Assembly: GCF_014638355.1 (NCBI RefSeq)
Contig: NZ_BMFK01000002.1
Span: 310,001 to 374,000 of the forward strand
Direction: 5' to 3'
From: Priestia taiwanensis
GTDB taxonomy: Bacteria; Bacillota; Bacilli; Bacillales; Bacillaceae_G
DNA: 64,000 nucleotides
In this document: one piece after another, positions 8,680 through 16,963 of the stretch
How positions within the stretch are numbered: the stretch's first letter is position 1
Layout: each line of letters opens with the position of its first letter
The notes under the pieces: model-generated
What the model saw: only the letters and a program-made list of their open reading frames with translations
Databases searched by the model: none
Told to the model about the DNA's origin: nothing
Program-made: the position numbers and the translations under genes

Positions 8680-10365
8680 TTACTGTTCGTTTGCTTTCTT
8701 TGCTTTCTCTTCTTCTTGTAATGCTCTTCTTAATATTTTCCCGATCATCGTTTTCGGTAGTTCTTTTCGGAATTCGTAGAGACGAGGCACTTTATAAGCT
8801 GCTAAATATTTCCGTGCAAATTGATCAACTTCTTCTTCTGTACACGTTACACCTTCTTTTAATACAACGTATGCTTTTACTGTTTCACCACGGTACTCAT
8901 CTGGTATCCCAACGACAACTACTTCCTGTACTTTCTCAAATTCGTATAATACTTCCTCAACTTCACGAGGATAAATATTGAATCCACCTGCAATAATCAT
9001 ATCTTTCTTTCTATCTACGATATAAAAATAACCTTCTTCATCCATATATGCCATGTCACCGGTGTAGAACCAACCATCCCGTAATGATACAGCTGTCTCT
9101 TCCGGGCGATTCCAGTATCCTTTCATCACTTGTGGCCCTCGAATAATTAACTCACCAATTTCTTTCCCTTCAACCTCTTCACCTGTTTCAAGTGATACAA
9201 CTTTTGCATCTGTGTCTGGCCACGGTACACCAATGCTGCCACTCACACGTTTACCCCAAATTAGATTACTATGTGTAACAGGCGATGTTTCTGTCAATCC
9301 ATAACCTTCTACTAATTTCCCCCCTGTTACTTTTTCAAATTGATCTTGCACTTCAACAGGAAGCGGTGCTGAACCACTTAGACATGCGTCAATAGATGAT
9401 AAATCATATTCTTTTAACTTAGGATTATTTAAGAGTGCAATATACATAGTTGGTGCCCCTGGAAACAATGTCGGTCGATGCTTTTGAATTGCTTTTAAAA
9501 TATCTTCTACTTGGAAACGAGGCATAATAATAATTTTGTATGCTTCCATCACACCCAAAATTAAACATGCCGTCATCCCGTATACATGGAAAAATGGAAG
9601 TGCTCCTAGCATAATTTCTTCGCCTCTTCGGCATTTAAATAACCAATGACGAATCATAATTGTGTTCGATACTAAGTTACTATGCGTCAACATAACCCCT
9701 TTGGGAAACCCTGTCGTACCACCTGTGTATTGAAGTAATGCTAAATCTTCTTGTGGATTAACATCTACTGCTAGTTCATCTGCTGGGCTATTCTTTAAAA
9801 TATAAGGTAGAAGATGATTCGTTCCTTTGTGTTCAACTTTTACAACAATATTGTGCTGTTTCTTTTGTATGAATGGATAAATGAGATTTTTCGGGAATGG
9901 TAAGAAGTCTTTAATACCAGTTACAATAATGTGCTCTAATGGTGTGGAATCTTTTACAGCTGTAACACGTGGATATAACAAATCTAAACAAAGGATAACT
10001 TTGGCACCTGAATCACTCATTTGATATTCTAGTTCTCGTTCCGTATAGAGAGGATTTGTTTGAACAACGATACCGCCCGCTAGTAATATGCCATAATAAC
10101 CGATAACCGCTTGTGGACTATTTGGAAGCATAATAGCAACACGATCACCTTTTTCGATACCTAATTCTTTTAAATAATTAGCAAAGCGGAGAGCATGATG
10201 ATATAGTTCTTGAAACGTTACGTCTTTCCCCATAAAATGAAGCGATACCTTATTCGGAAATTCAGTTGCTGTTTTCTTCAAATAAGACGGTAATGGTTCT
10301 ACATCGTATTGCAGACTTACTGGAATTTCTTCTGGATAACTACTCAACCATGGTCGTTCTAACAT
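8680..10365 (-). CDS. lcfA: Long-chain fatty acid--CoA ligase
   Basis: AMP-forming acyl-CoA synthetase that activates long-chain fatty acids for beta-oxidation, 561 residues from the preferred start. Motifs: the P-loop LLQYTGGTTGFPKGVMLTH, EGYGLTETSPV, GDMAYMDEEGYFYIVDRKKD and the catalytic Lys region ELPKTMIGKILRR near the C-terminus. I chose ATG at 10363-10365 because GGAGGG lies 8 bases upstream. The ATG six codons earlier overlaps that site. Upstream are a sigma-A promoter (10422-10451) and a cre-like palindrome. Unlike in B. subtilis, the next gene fadR has its own promoter. Confidence 0.96.
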   Translation of the reverse strand: MLERPWLSSYPEEIPVSLQYDVEPLPSYLKKTATEFPNKVSLHFMGKDVTFQELYHHALRFANYLKELGIEKGDRVAIMLPNSPQAVIGYYGILLAGGIVVQTNPLYTERELEYQMSDSGAKVILCLDLLYPRVTAVKDSTPLEHIIVTGIKDFLPFPKNLIYPFIQKKQHNIVVKVEHKGTNHLLPYILKNSPADELAVDVNPQEDLALLQYTGGTTGFPKGVMLTHSNLVSNTIMIRHWLFKCRRGEEIMLGALPFFHVYGMTACLILGVMEAYKIIIMPRFQVEDILKAIQKHRPTLFPGAPTMYIALLNNPKLKEYDLSSIDACLSGSAPLPVEVQDQFEKVTGGKLVEGYGLTETSPVTHSNLIWGKRVSGSIGVPWPDTDAKVVSLETGEEVEGKEIGELIIRGPQVMKGYWNRPEETAVSLRDGWFYTGDMAYMDEEGYFYIVDRKKDMIIAGGFNIYPREVEEVLYEFEKVQEVVVVGIPDEYRGETVKAYVVLKEGVTCTEEEVDQFARKYLAAYKVPRLYEFRKELPKTMIGKILRRALQEEEKAKKANEQ

Positions 10366-10390
10366 ATTATTGAATCCCTCCATTCATTTT

Positions 10391-10404
10391 TGAAAACCTT
10401 TTCA
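10391..10404. promoter_or_regulatory. Candidate cre (CcpA) site in the lcfA leader
   Basis: TGAAAACCTTTTCA matches the cre consensus TGWNANCGNTNWCA at all but one central base and lies between the lcfA promoter and start codon, a typical place for CcpA roadblock repression. Catabolite repression of the lcfA operon by CcpA is known in B. subtilis. Confidence 0.55.
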
Positions 10405-10421
10405 TTTTTAGGTTTATCCCT

Positions 10422-10451
10422 ATTATAGAACAGCGTACAAAGCCCATACAA
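10422..10451 (-). promoter_or_regulatory. lcfA promoter
   Basis: Minus strand TTGTAT (10451-10446), 18 bases, TATAAT (10427-10422). No FadR box is seen here. Confidence 0.65.
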
Positions 10452-10559
10452 CTTATTTTTAGAAAATTTAGTTTAATTAAAACATACTTTTCTTCTCTTT
10501 TTTCAATTTCCATATTATGATAATTTTAAATAACTTTTTTCATTAGAAGGAGTGGTACT

Positions 10560-11147
10560 ATTTTAGTCGTATATATTCTACTATCCTATTTAATTGGAAA
10601 TTTCTTATTTGCTTATCTCATTGCAAAGTGCCTACGTGGCACTGATATTCGAGCAGAGGGAAGTACCAATCCAGGAGCACGAAATATTGGAACATTATAT
10701 GGAAAACCTTTTTTCATCGCTACATTCCTTGGAGATGCTGGCAAAGGAGCACTTGTTGTCTACATCGCAACTGTTATGACGGAATTACATCCATATGCAC
10801 TTATTGGCTTTTTAGCTGTTATAATCGGGCACTTATATCCTATTTTCTTTCGTTTAAAAGGTGGAAAAGGACTCTCCACATTTGCAGGTGGTTTGCTCGT
10901 AATTGAGCCACTTCTCCTTCTCGCTCTACTAGCAATTGCGGGTATTCTTTCTTTATTTATCCGTTCTTTCACGGTAGGAGGAATGATTGGCGTCGCAGTT
11001 GCACCAATTGGACTTTACTTTTTCACTCATTCATATATGGACATGTTTGTTATGGGTATTTGCTCCTTACTTATTATCTTTTCCCATCGTACAAATATTG
11101 TTCGTTCTTTAAAAAAGGAGGAAAAGCTGCATGAGTTTTCATTATAA
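10560..11147 (+). CDS. PlsY-like membrane acyltransferase with ATT start
   Basis: 195-residue polytopic membrane protein of the PlsY (acyl-phosphate:glycerol-3-phosphate acyltransferase) family. The three family motifs are present in variant form: EGSTNPGARN (about 33-42), GDAGKGA (58-64) and GHLYPIFFRLKGGKGLST (90-107). It has about five hydrophobic segments. The frame is open from a TAA at 10527, yet there is no ATG, GTG or TTG before codon 73, which lies after the first two motifs. The only sensible start is ATT at 10560, 7 bases after AGAAGGAG. The end overlaps the next gene by 17 bases. It could be a specialised paralogue acting on a substrate made by that neighbour rather than the housekeeping PlsY. 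Confidence 0.88.
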   Translation: MLVVYILLSYLIGNFLFAYLIAKCLRGTDIRAEGSTNPGARNIGTLYGKPFFIATFLGDAGKGALVVYIATVMTELHPYALIGFLAVIIGHLYPIFFRLKGGKGLSTFAGGLLVIEPLLLLALLAIAGILSLFIRSFTVGGMIGVAVAPIGLYFFTHSYMDMFVMGICSLLIIFSHRTNIVRSLKKEEKLHEFSL

Positions 11148-12744
11148 AATCGCTACAAGCGAACGTGAATTTGAACAAATTCACCGCTTAAATTATCAAA
11201 CATTTGTCGAAGAGATTCCTCAACATAGCATCAATGAAGAAGAACAATTAATTGATCGCTTTCATCATGATAATACATACATTATTTGCATTCACAAAAA
11301 CGAAGTCATTGGCATGATTGCGGTACGAGATAAACGTCCGTTCTCACTCGATGAAAAGATTCCTAACTTAAATACGTACCTACCAAAAGAAGCATCGAAC
11401 ATATGTGAAATTCGCTTATTGACGATTGTTCCAAAATATCGTAATGGCCGTGTGCTTGTCGGACTTATTAAATGTTTATACCGTTATATCAAACATCATT
11501 ACGATATGGCTGTTATTTCGGGTATTACAAAAGAAGTAGAATTATATAAACAAATGGGCTTTGTTCCATTTGCTTCTGTCGTTGGAACAGAAGCAGCGTC
11601 CTATCAACCGATGTACTTAACAGCGGAATCATTCAAACAATCCGCTGGTGGACGGCTACTAACAAAAGATATTTCATTCTTACCTGGTCCCGTGGAAATG
11701 GAAGACGCCGTACAAGCCGCTCTTCATACAACACCTATTTCACATCGTTCGACAACGTTTATGCATAAAGTACAAAAGGTAAAACAAACATTAGCTTCGA
11801 TGACTCATACAACACATGTCCAAATTATGCAAGGTAGTGGGACATTAGCAAATGACGCAGTTGCAATGCAACTAACGCTTCTTTCTGGAAGAGGAATGAT
11901 TCTCTCAAATGGTGAGTTTGGCAAACGTCTTCAAGAACACGCTACCCGTGCTGGCTTACAATTCGACGTAATAGAAGCACCATTCGGTGAGCCATATTGT
12001 TATGAATCTATTAAACAAGCAGTGCACGAGCATTCCTATTCATGGCTTTGGTTTGTTCATTGCGAAACATCTACCGGTATCTTAAATGATTTAGAAACAT
12101 TAACAGCCTTATGTAAAGAACAAAGTATTCACCTCTGTGCCGATTGCATTAGTACGTTAGGAGCCATTCCACTTAATCTAAAAGATGTATATTTAGCAAC
12201 CGGCGTAAGTGGGAAAGCAATTGGGTCCTACACAGGCTTAGCTTTTGTATTCTACAACCATACTATCTTGCCAAATAAAACGATTCCACGTTATTTAGAT
12301 GTCGGCATGTATGAATCGTATGAGAGTGTGCCGTATACACATTCTTCTGTACTAGTAGAAGCACTAACAGCCGCTCTTCGAAAATATGAAACACCTGATA
12401 TATTCACATGCATTCAAGAACGTTACGACATCATACGAACAGAGTTAGAAAATATGGGTGTACACATCTTAGCATCGAAAAAACACGCATCACCAGTTAT
12501 TATGACACTCGTTCTAGATGAGCGTTATTCCTCAAAGGAAATTGGCGACTATATGACATTACAAGGATATATCGTACATTATCATAACCCTTACTTACTA
12601 GAGAGCAATTGGATTCAAATTGCTACAATCGGTGAGTTACATCAACGCGATATAAAAAACATGTTAAAAGCATTCCGCGTAGCGCTATCATTCGCCGATA
12701 AACCAAAAGAAGGAACAAACTCCATCTATACCGTGTCGCTATAA
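11131..12744 (+). CDS. GNAT N-acyltransferase fused to class V aminotransferase
   Basis: 537-residue two-domain protein. Residues about 1-165 form a GNAT domain of the N-acyl amino acid / autoinducer synthase-like type (NYQTFVEEIPQH, EIRLLTIVPKYRNGRVLVGL at 93-112, then GFVPFASV). Residues about 180-520 form a class V PLP-dependent aminotransferase: ISFLPGPVEM, HCETSTG (310-316), Asp338 in CADCIST for the PLP ring nitrogen, and Lys362 in VSGKAIGSYTG for the Schiff base. AAAGGAGGAAAAGCTGC precedes the ATG, which overlaps the PlsY-like gene by 17 bases, so the two are translationally coupled. A plausible reading is synthesis and N-acylation of an amine that the partner then O-acylates. The substrate is unknown. 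Confidence 0.9.
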   Translation: MSFHYKIATSEREFEQIHRLNYQTFVEEIPQHSINEEEQLIDRFHHDNTYIICIHKNEVIGMIAVRDKRPFSLDEKIPNLNTYLPKEASNICEIRLLTIVPKYRNGRVLVGLIKCLYRYIKHHYDMAVISGITKEVELYKQMGFVPFASVVGTEAASYQPMYLTAESFKQSAGGRLLTKDISFLPGPVEMEDAVQAALHTTPISHRSTTFMHKVQKVKQTLASMTHTTHVQIMQGSGTLANDAVAMQLTLLSGRGMILSNGEFGKRLQEHATRAGLQFDVIEAPFGEPYCYESIKQAVHEHSYSWLWFVHCETSTGILNDLETLTALCKEQSIHLCADCISTLGAIPLNLKDVYLATGVSGKAIGSYTGLAFVFYNHTILPNKTIPRYLDVGMYESYESVPYTHSSVLVEALTAALRKYETPDIFTCIQERYDIIRTELENMGVHILASKKHASPVIMTLVLDERYSSKEIGDYMTLQGYIVHYHNPYLLESNWIQIATIGELHQRDIKNMLKAFRVALSFADKPKEGTNSIYTVSL

Positions 12745-12752
12745 CTATAAAA

Positions 12753-12788
12753 AACAAGAGTAGAGAAGGTACATCCTCTACTCTTGTT
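12753..12788 (-). terminator. argF terminator
   Basis: 13-bp perfect stem (12753-12765 with 12776-12788). On the minus strand it is followed by a T-rich tail, and it overlaps the argF stop. It may also slow readthrough from the convergent plus-strand pair, though no T-run follows on that side. Confidence 0.85.
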
Positions 12789-13719
12789 CTGTTAACAATG
12801 CTTTTAACAATGCTTTTTGGATATGCAAACGGTTCTCTGCTTGCATAAACACAATTGAATGTTCACCATCGATAATGGAAGTGGTCACCTCTTCCTCACG
12901 ATGTGCAGGTAAACAATGCATAAAATAATAATTCGGATGTGCATGTGCTACTAAAGCATCATTCACTTGATATCCTTGAAAAACCTCTTTTCTCGCTTCT
13001 TGTTCTTTCTCTTGCCCCATACTTGCCCACACATCACTATAAATGAAATGCGCTCCGTGTACCGCTTCAATAGGGTCGTTTGTTATCTCAATGACCGCAC
13101 CTGTTTGCACTGCAATGCCCTTTGCTTCTTCCACTATTTGTTCGCTTGGTTCATGACCTAACGGTGTCGCACATACCACATGTAAACCTACTTTTGCCGC
13201 AGCTAATAATAACGAATGGCATACATTATTCCCGTCCCCAATATATGTAAGCTTTACTCCATTAAATGTATCCATTATTTCATAAATTGTCATCATATCT
13301 GCTAATGCTTGGCAAGGATGGTGATCATCTGTTAATCCGTTAATAACAGGGATTGAGGCATACTTTGCAAGTAATTCTACTTTCTCATGAGAAAATGTGC
13401 GAATCATAATTGCATCCACGTATGATGACAACACTTTTGCTGTATCTTCAATTGGCTCCCCACGTCCTAGTTGCAAATCACTTCCATTCAAATATAATGC
13501 ACTTCCCCCTAATTGAATCATTCCTGCTTCAAATGACACACGCGTTCTAGTTGATGCTTTATCAAAAATCATCCCTAATATTTTTCCTTGTAACACATTT
13601 TTTGTACCGTACTGTTTCATATCCATCGCCATATGAAATAGCTCATACATCTGTTCACTCGTCAATTCATGAAGTGTTAATAAATCCTTTGCATACACCG
13701 CTTTTTGTTTAATCTTCAT
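12778..13719 (-). CDS. argF: Ornithine carbamoyltransferase
   Basis: Condenses carbamoyl phosphate with ornithine to citrulline, 313 residues. The carbamoyl phosphate loop STRTR is at 56-60, followed by HPCQ, and near the C-terminus the ornithine/catalytic motif HCLPAHR (Cys in HCLP). AAAAGGGGAAGAAC precedes the ATG. It lies 69 bases after argD, with tandem candidate ArgR boxes in the gap, and is the last gene of argCJBDF. There is no carAB copy in the window, so carbamoyl phosphate must come from elsewhere. Confidence 0.97.
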   Translation of the reverse strand: MKIKQKAVYAKDLLTLHELTSEQMYELFHMAMDMKQYGTKNVLQGKILGMIFDKASTRTRVSFEAGMIQLGGSALYLNGSDLQLGRGEPIEDTAKVLSSYVDAIMIRTFSHEKVELLAKYASIPVINGLTDDHHPCQALADMMTIYEIMDTFNGVKLTYIGDGNNVCHSLLLAAAKVGLHVVCATPLGHEPSEQIVEEAKGIAVQTGAVIEITNDPIEAVHGAHFIYSDVWASMGQEKEQEARKEVFQGYQVNDALVAHAHPNYYFMHCLPAHREEEVTTSIIDGEHSIVFMQAENRLHIQKALLKALLTEQE

Positions 13720-13734
13720 GTTCTTCCCCTTTTC

Positions 13735-13768
13735 GGAATTTTTATTTATATTTTTGAATTTTTATACA
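13735..13768. promoter_or_regulatory. Tandem candidate ArgR boxes between argD and argF
   Basis: TGAATTTTTATACA (13755-13768) matches the ARG-box core TGAATWWWWATTCA at 13 of 14 positions. A weaker copy GGAATTTTTATTTA begins exactly 20 bases away at 13735. Paired boxes about 20-21 bases apart suit a hexameric ArgR/AhrC. Confidence 0.6.
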
Positions 13769-13788
13769 TTTATAAGCACATGAAATGA

Positions 13789-14940
13789 CTAATTTTTCAG
13801 CGCAACATGCATTGCTTCTTTCATTATCGCAACAGCTTCTTCTAGTTCTCTCTTTGTCACCGTTAACGGTGGCAATAGTCGAATAACATTCGGTCCTGCT
13901 GATAATACTAATAATCCTTTTTGCTGCAATCGCATAATATACGGAGCCACTTCTTCTGTACACTCCACGCCTAGCATTAATCCTAATCCCCGAACTTCCG
14001 TAACACCTTGGCAATCATGTAACGCTTCTTTCAACAAAGAATAGAAGTGTGCTCCTTTTTCTTGTACATCCGCTAGAAATAGCTTATTTCCGATTGTTGT
14101 AATAACTTCCTTCACAACAGCCATCGCTAACATATTCCCACCAAATGTCGAGCCATGCGTTCCCGCTTGGAAAGTAGGAATAAGTTCCTCTTTCCCAATC
14201 ATTGCTCCAACAGGAAATCCGTTTCCTAATCCTTTTGCAACCGTAATGATATGTGGAGAAACATTATATTGTTCATGTGCAAAAAATGTACCCGTTCGCC
14301 CAATTCCTGTCTGTACTTCATCGACAATGAACAATGAACCATGCTTCTTACATAAGCACTCAATCTTTTTCAAAAACTTCTCCGTTGCAGGAATAACCCC
14401 CCCTTCTCCTTGTACAACTTCCACCATGATTGCCGCTACCGTATCATCCATCTCATTTTCTAATGCAAGTATATCGTTATACGGAACATAGGAAAATGTC
14501 GGGAGTAGCGCACCGAATCCATCATGGATTTTCGATTGTCCAGTTGCACTCATCGTAGCAAATGTACGTCCATGAAACGACTGCTTGAACGTAATGATTT
14601 TCTCTTTACCTGTATGCTTTCTCGCTAGCTTAATTGCTGCTTCATTCGCCTCTGCACCGCTATTACAGAAAAACACCGCATTCCCATCACACTGCTCCGT
14701 TAACAACGTTGCTACTTGTTCTTGCAATGTATTCTCAAATAGATTTGATACGTGCCATACTTTTTCAATTTGCTCATGTAATGCCTCTTTCACTCCATCA
14801 TGACAATGTCCTAAGTTACATACTGCAATACCAGACGTAAAATCTACATACTTCTTTCCGTTCACGTCCCATACGTGTGTACCTTTCGCTTCATTCACTT
14901 CAATCTCCCAGCGATTGTATACAGGAAACAAATGACTCAT
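13789..14940 (-). CDS. argD: Acetylornithine aminotransferase
   Basis: Class III PLP aminotransferase that converts N-acetylglutamate semialdehyde to N-acetylornithine, 383 residues. Motifs: TSGIAVCNLGHCH, FFCNSGAEANEAAIKLARK, FIVDEVQTGIGRTG (Asp for PLP) and the Schiff-base Lys in ITVAKGLGNGFPVG. ATG at 14938-14940 is preferred: AAGGGGTGA lies 7-10 bases upstream, and the ATG overlaps the argB stop (ATGA). The longer frame that begins 24 codons earlier has no ribosome binding site and runs into argB. Confidence 0.97.
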   Translation of the reverse strand: MSHLFPVYNRWEIEVNEAKGTHVWDVNGKKYVDFTSGIAVCNLGHCHDGVKEALHEQIEKVWHVSNLFENTLQEQVATLLTEQCDGNAVFFCNSGAEANEAAIKLARKHTGKEKIITFKQSFHGRTFATMSATGQSKIHDGFGALLPTFSYVPYNDILALENEMDDTVAAIMVEVVQGEGGVIPATEKFLKKIECLCKKHGSLFIVDEVQTGIGRTGTFFAHEQYNVSPHIITVAKGLGNGFPVGAMIGKEELIPTFQAGTHGSTFGGNMLAMAVVKEVITTIGNKLFLADVQEKGAHFYSLLKEALHDCQGVTEVRGLGLMLGVECTEEVAPYIMRLQQKGLLVLSAGPNVIRLLPPLTVTKRELEEAVAIMKEAMHVALKN

Positions 14941-15704
14941 TGTACGTTCACCCCTTTTGTAATTGTCGTTCCAATTCCTTTTTGATACTTCGCAAGACAA
15001 GATATAATGCATACTTCTTGCACATGATGATCGATTGCCTTTAATGCTGCTTCTACTTTTGGAATCATCCCACCTGCAAGTGTTCCATTGCCCATAAGTG
15101 TATGGATATACCCTTTATCAATCGATGTGAGCAAAGTATCCTTCTCCATAATGCCAGGCACATCTGTAAAGAAAAAAAGTTGTTTTGCTTGTAAAAAAGA
15201 AGCAATTCCTGCCGCCGCGCTATCAGCGTTAATATTAAATCGATCATATGACCTATCAACACCAATCGGGGCAATGACTGGTATCATTCCTTGTTGAAGT
15301 AGACTCTCAAGCAAAGGTACATTCACACTCTGCAACTCTCCCACATAGCCAAATTGTTCTTTATTTAACGGTGTCACACAAAGAAGTTCCCCGTCGCATC
15401 CACTTAACCCTACTGCTTTTATCCCTTCTTTCTGCAACTGACAGACTACTTCTTTATTAATACTTCCAGCCAGCACCATTGAAACTACTTCCATCGTTTC
15501 TTTTGGTGTAATGCGTATGCCATCTTGTTTGCTTGTTTTTATGTGCAAACGACCTAACATCTCATCTAATTGCGGACCACCACCATGGACAATAATAATT
15601 CCATACTGATTCTGTAACTCTCGTAATTTTGTATAAAAAATATCTGTCAAACTTTGAAGAGCATTTCCACCTAGCTTAATGACAACGATATCCTTCAACA
15701 CCAT
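14937..15704 (-). CDS. argB: Acetylglutamate kinase
   Basis: Phosphorylates N-acetylglutamate in arginine synthesis, about 255 residues. Amino acid kinase fold: VIKLGGNAL near the start, IIVHGGGPQLDEML, NINADSAAAGIASFL (ATP/substrate region) and GGMIPKVEAALKA. The start is uncertain among adjacent ATG-GTG-TTG codons at 15704, 15701 and 15698, all behind GAGGGGG. I report the ATG. The upstream extension overlaps argJ and is unlikely. The sequence is rather divergent from the B. cereus ArgB that I remember, hinting that the arg block or the species is not B. cereus proper. Confidence 0.93.
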   Translation of the reverse strand: MVLKDIVVIKLGGNALQSLTDIFYTKLRELQNQYGIIIVHGGGPQLDEMLGRLHIKTSKQDGIRITPKETMEVVSMVLAGSINKEVVCQLQKEGIKAVGLSGCDGELLCVTPLNKEQFGYVGELQSVNVPLLESLLQQGMIPVIAPIGVDRSYDRFNINADSAAAGIASFLQAKQLFFFTDVPGIMEKDTLLTSIDKGYIHTLMGNGTLAGGMIPKVEAALKAIDHHVQEVCIISCLAKYQKGIGTTITKGVNVQ

Positions 15705-15711
15705 TTCCCCC

Positions 15712-16941
15712 TCACGTGCGATAACAAGCATTAATTTTCACATATTCATAGCTCAAATCACAGCCCCAAGCCGTACCTTTACTTTCTCCAATTCCAACAT
15801 CAACATGAATGAAGACGGTGGATTGCTGAAGGTGTTTCATTACGTCTTCTTCACTATATAGTACCTTCATGCTATTCTTTAAAATCGGTACATCACCCAG
15901 CGCGATACTAATATTCGTTGGATTCACACATGCATCACTATGACCAATTGCACAAATAATTCGTCCCCAGTTTCCATCTTCACCGTGAACAGCTGTCTTC
16001 ACTAAATTAGAAGCAACGATTTTCTTCGCAATCATTTTCGCGTCATTTTCACTTACTGCACCCGTCACATGCACCTCTATTAATTTTGTCGCACCCTCTC
16101 CATCCTTTGCAATTTGTTTCGCCAAATCTTCACATACTTGTTGTAATGTTAAAAAGAAATGACTCCAATCTGGATGTGTCTCTGTTAATACTTCATGTTC
16201 TACTAACTTACTAGCCATTACGACAACCATATCATTTGTTGATGTTTCCCCGTCTACTGTAATCTGGTTAAATGTTTTGTTCGTCACAAGACTTAACGCT
16301 CGTTGCAGTGCATCACTCTCAATATTTGCATCCGTGGTCACAAATGCTAACATCGTCGCCATATTCGGATGAATCATCCCAGATCCTTTCGCTGCTCCCG
16401 CAATTGTCACGACTTTCCCATTAATCGTCGTTTCATAACATGCTTTCTTCACTTCAATATCTGTCGTCAAAATAGCTTCATAAAATCCTTCTGCTTCTTG
16501 TTCGTCTTTACTCGGCGTTGCTAATTTAATTCCCTCTGTAATTTTATCCATTGGTAAATATTCACCAATAACACCTGTTGATGCTACTGCAACATGATGA
16601 TCTGCCACAGAAAGTAACTGTGCCGTCAATGCCCGCATTGTGTATGCGTCTCTCTCTCCTTGCTCTCCTGTGCATGCATTCGCACACGCACTATTTACCA
16701 CAATTGCTTGAAGTGTTTGCTCTTTCGCAATACTATCTTTCGTTACAATAATTGGTGCTGCTTGAAACGTGTTTTGTGTATATACTGCAGCACAACTCGC
16801 TGGCACATCACAATAAATCACCCCTAAATCTTTTTTCATCTTACGTAGCCCTGCATGCACACCAATTGCGGAGAAGCCCTTTGGCGTCACGATAGAACCT
16901 TGTTCAACATGTACATACATTTCTTCTTTTGACGTATACAT
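15712..16941 (-). CDS. argJ: Glutamate N-acetyltransferase / amino-acid acetyltransferase
   Basis: Bifunctional ornithine acetyltransferase that recycles the acetyl group onto glutamate, 409 residues. It self-cleaves at the conserved Ala-Thr in KGSGMIHPNMATMLAF, with Thr becoming the N-terminal nucleophile of the beta chain. Other family phrases: VYTQNTFQAAPIIVTKDS, NSACANACTG (usually NSGNANACTG, here Gly-Asn replaced by Ala-Cys), AKDGEGATKLIEV and the C-terminal WGCDLSYEYVKINACYRT. AAAGGGGATGA precedes the ATG. Its presence means a cyclic pathway in which ArgJ can replace ArgA. Confidence 0.96.
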   Translation of the reverse strand: MYTSKEEMYVHVEQGSIVTPKGFSAIGVHAGLRKMKKDLGVIYCDVPASCAAVYTQNTFQAAPIIVTKDSIAKEQTLQAIVVNSACANACTGEQGERDAYTMRALTAQLLSVADHHVAVASTGVIGEYLPMDKITEGIKLATPSKDEQEAEGFYEAILTTDIEVKKACYETTINGKVVTIAGAAKGSGMIHPNMATMLAFVTTDANIESDALQRALSLVTNKTFNQITVDGETSTNDMVVVMASKLVEHEVLTETHPDWSHFFLTLQQVCEDLAKQIAKDGEGATKLIEVHVTGAVSENDAKMIAKKIVASNLVKTAVHGEDGNWGRIICAIGHSDACVNPTNISIALGDVPILKNSMKVLYSEEDVMKHLQQSTVFIHVDVGIGESKGTAWGCDLSYEYVKINACYRT

Positions 16942-16963
16942 TTCTCTTTCATCCCCTTTGTCA

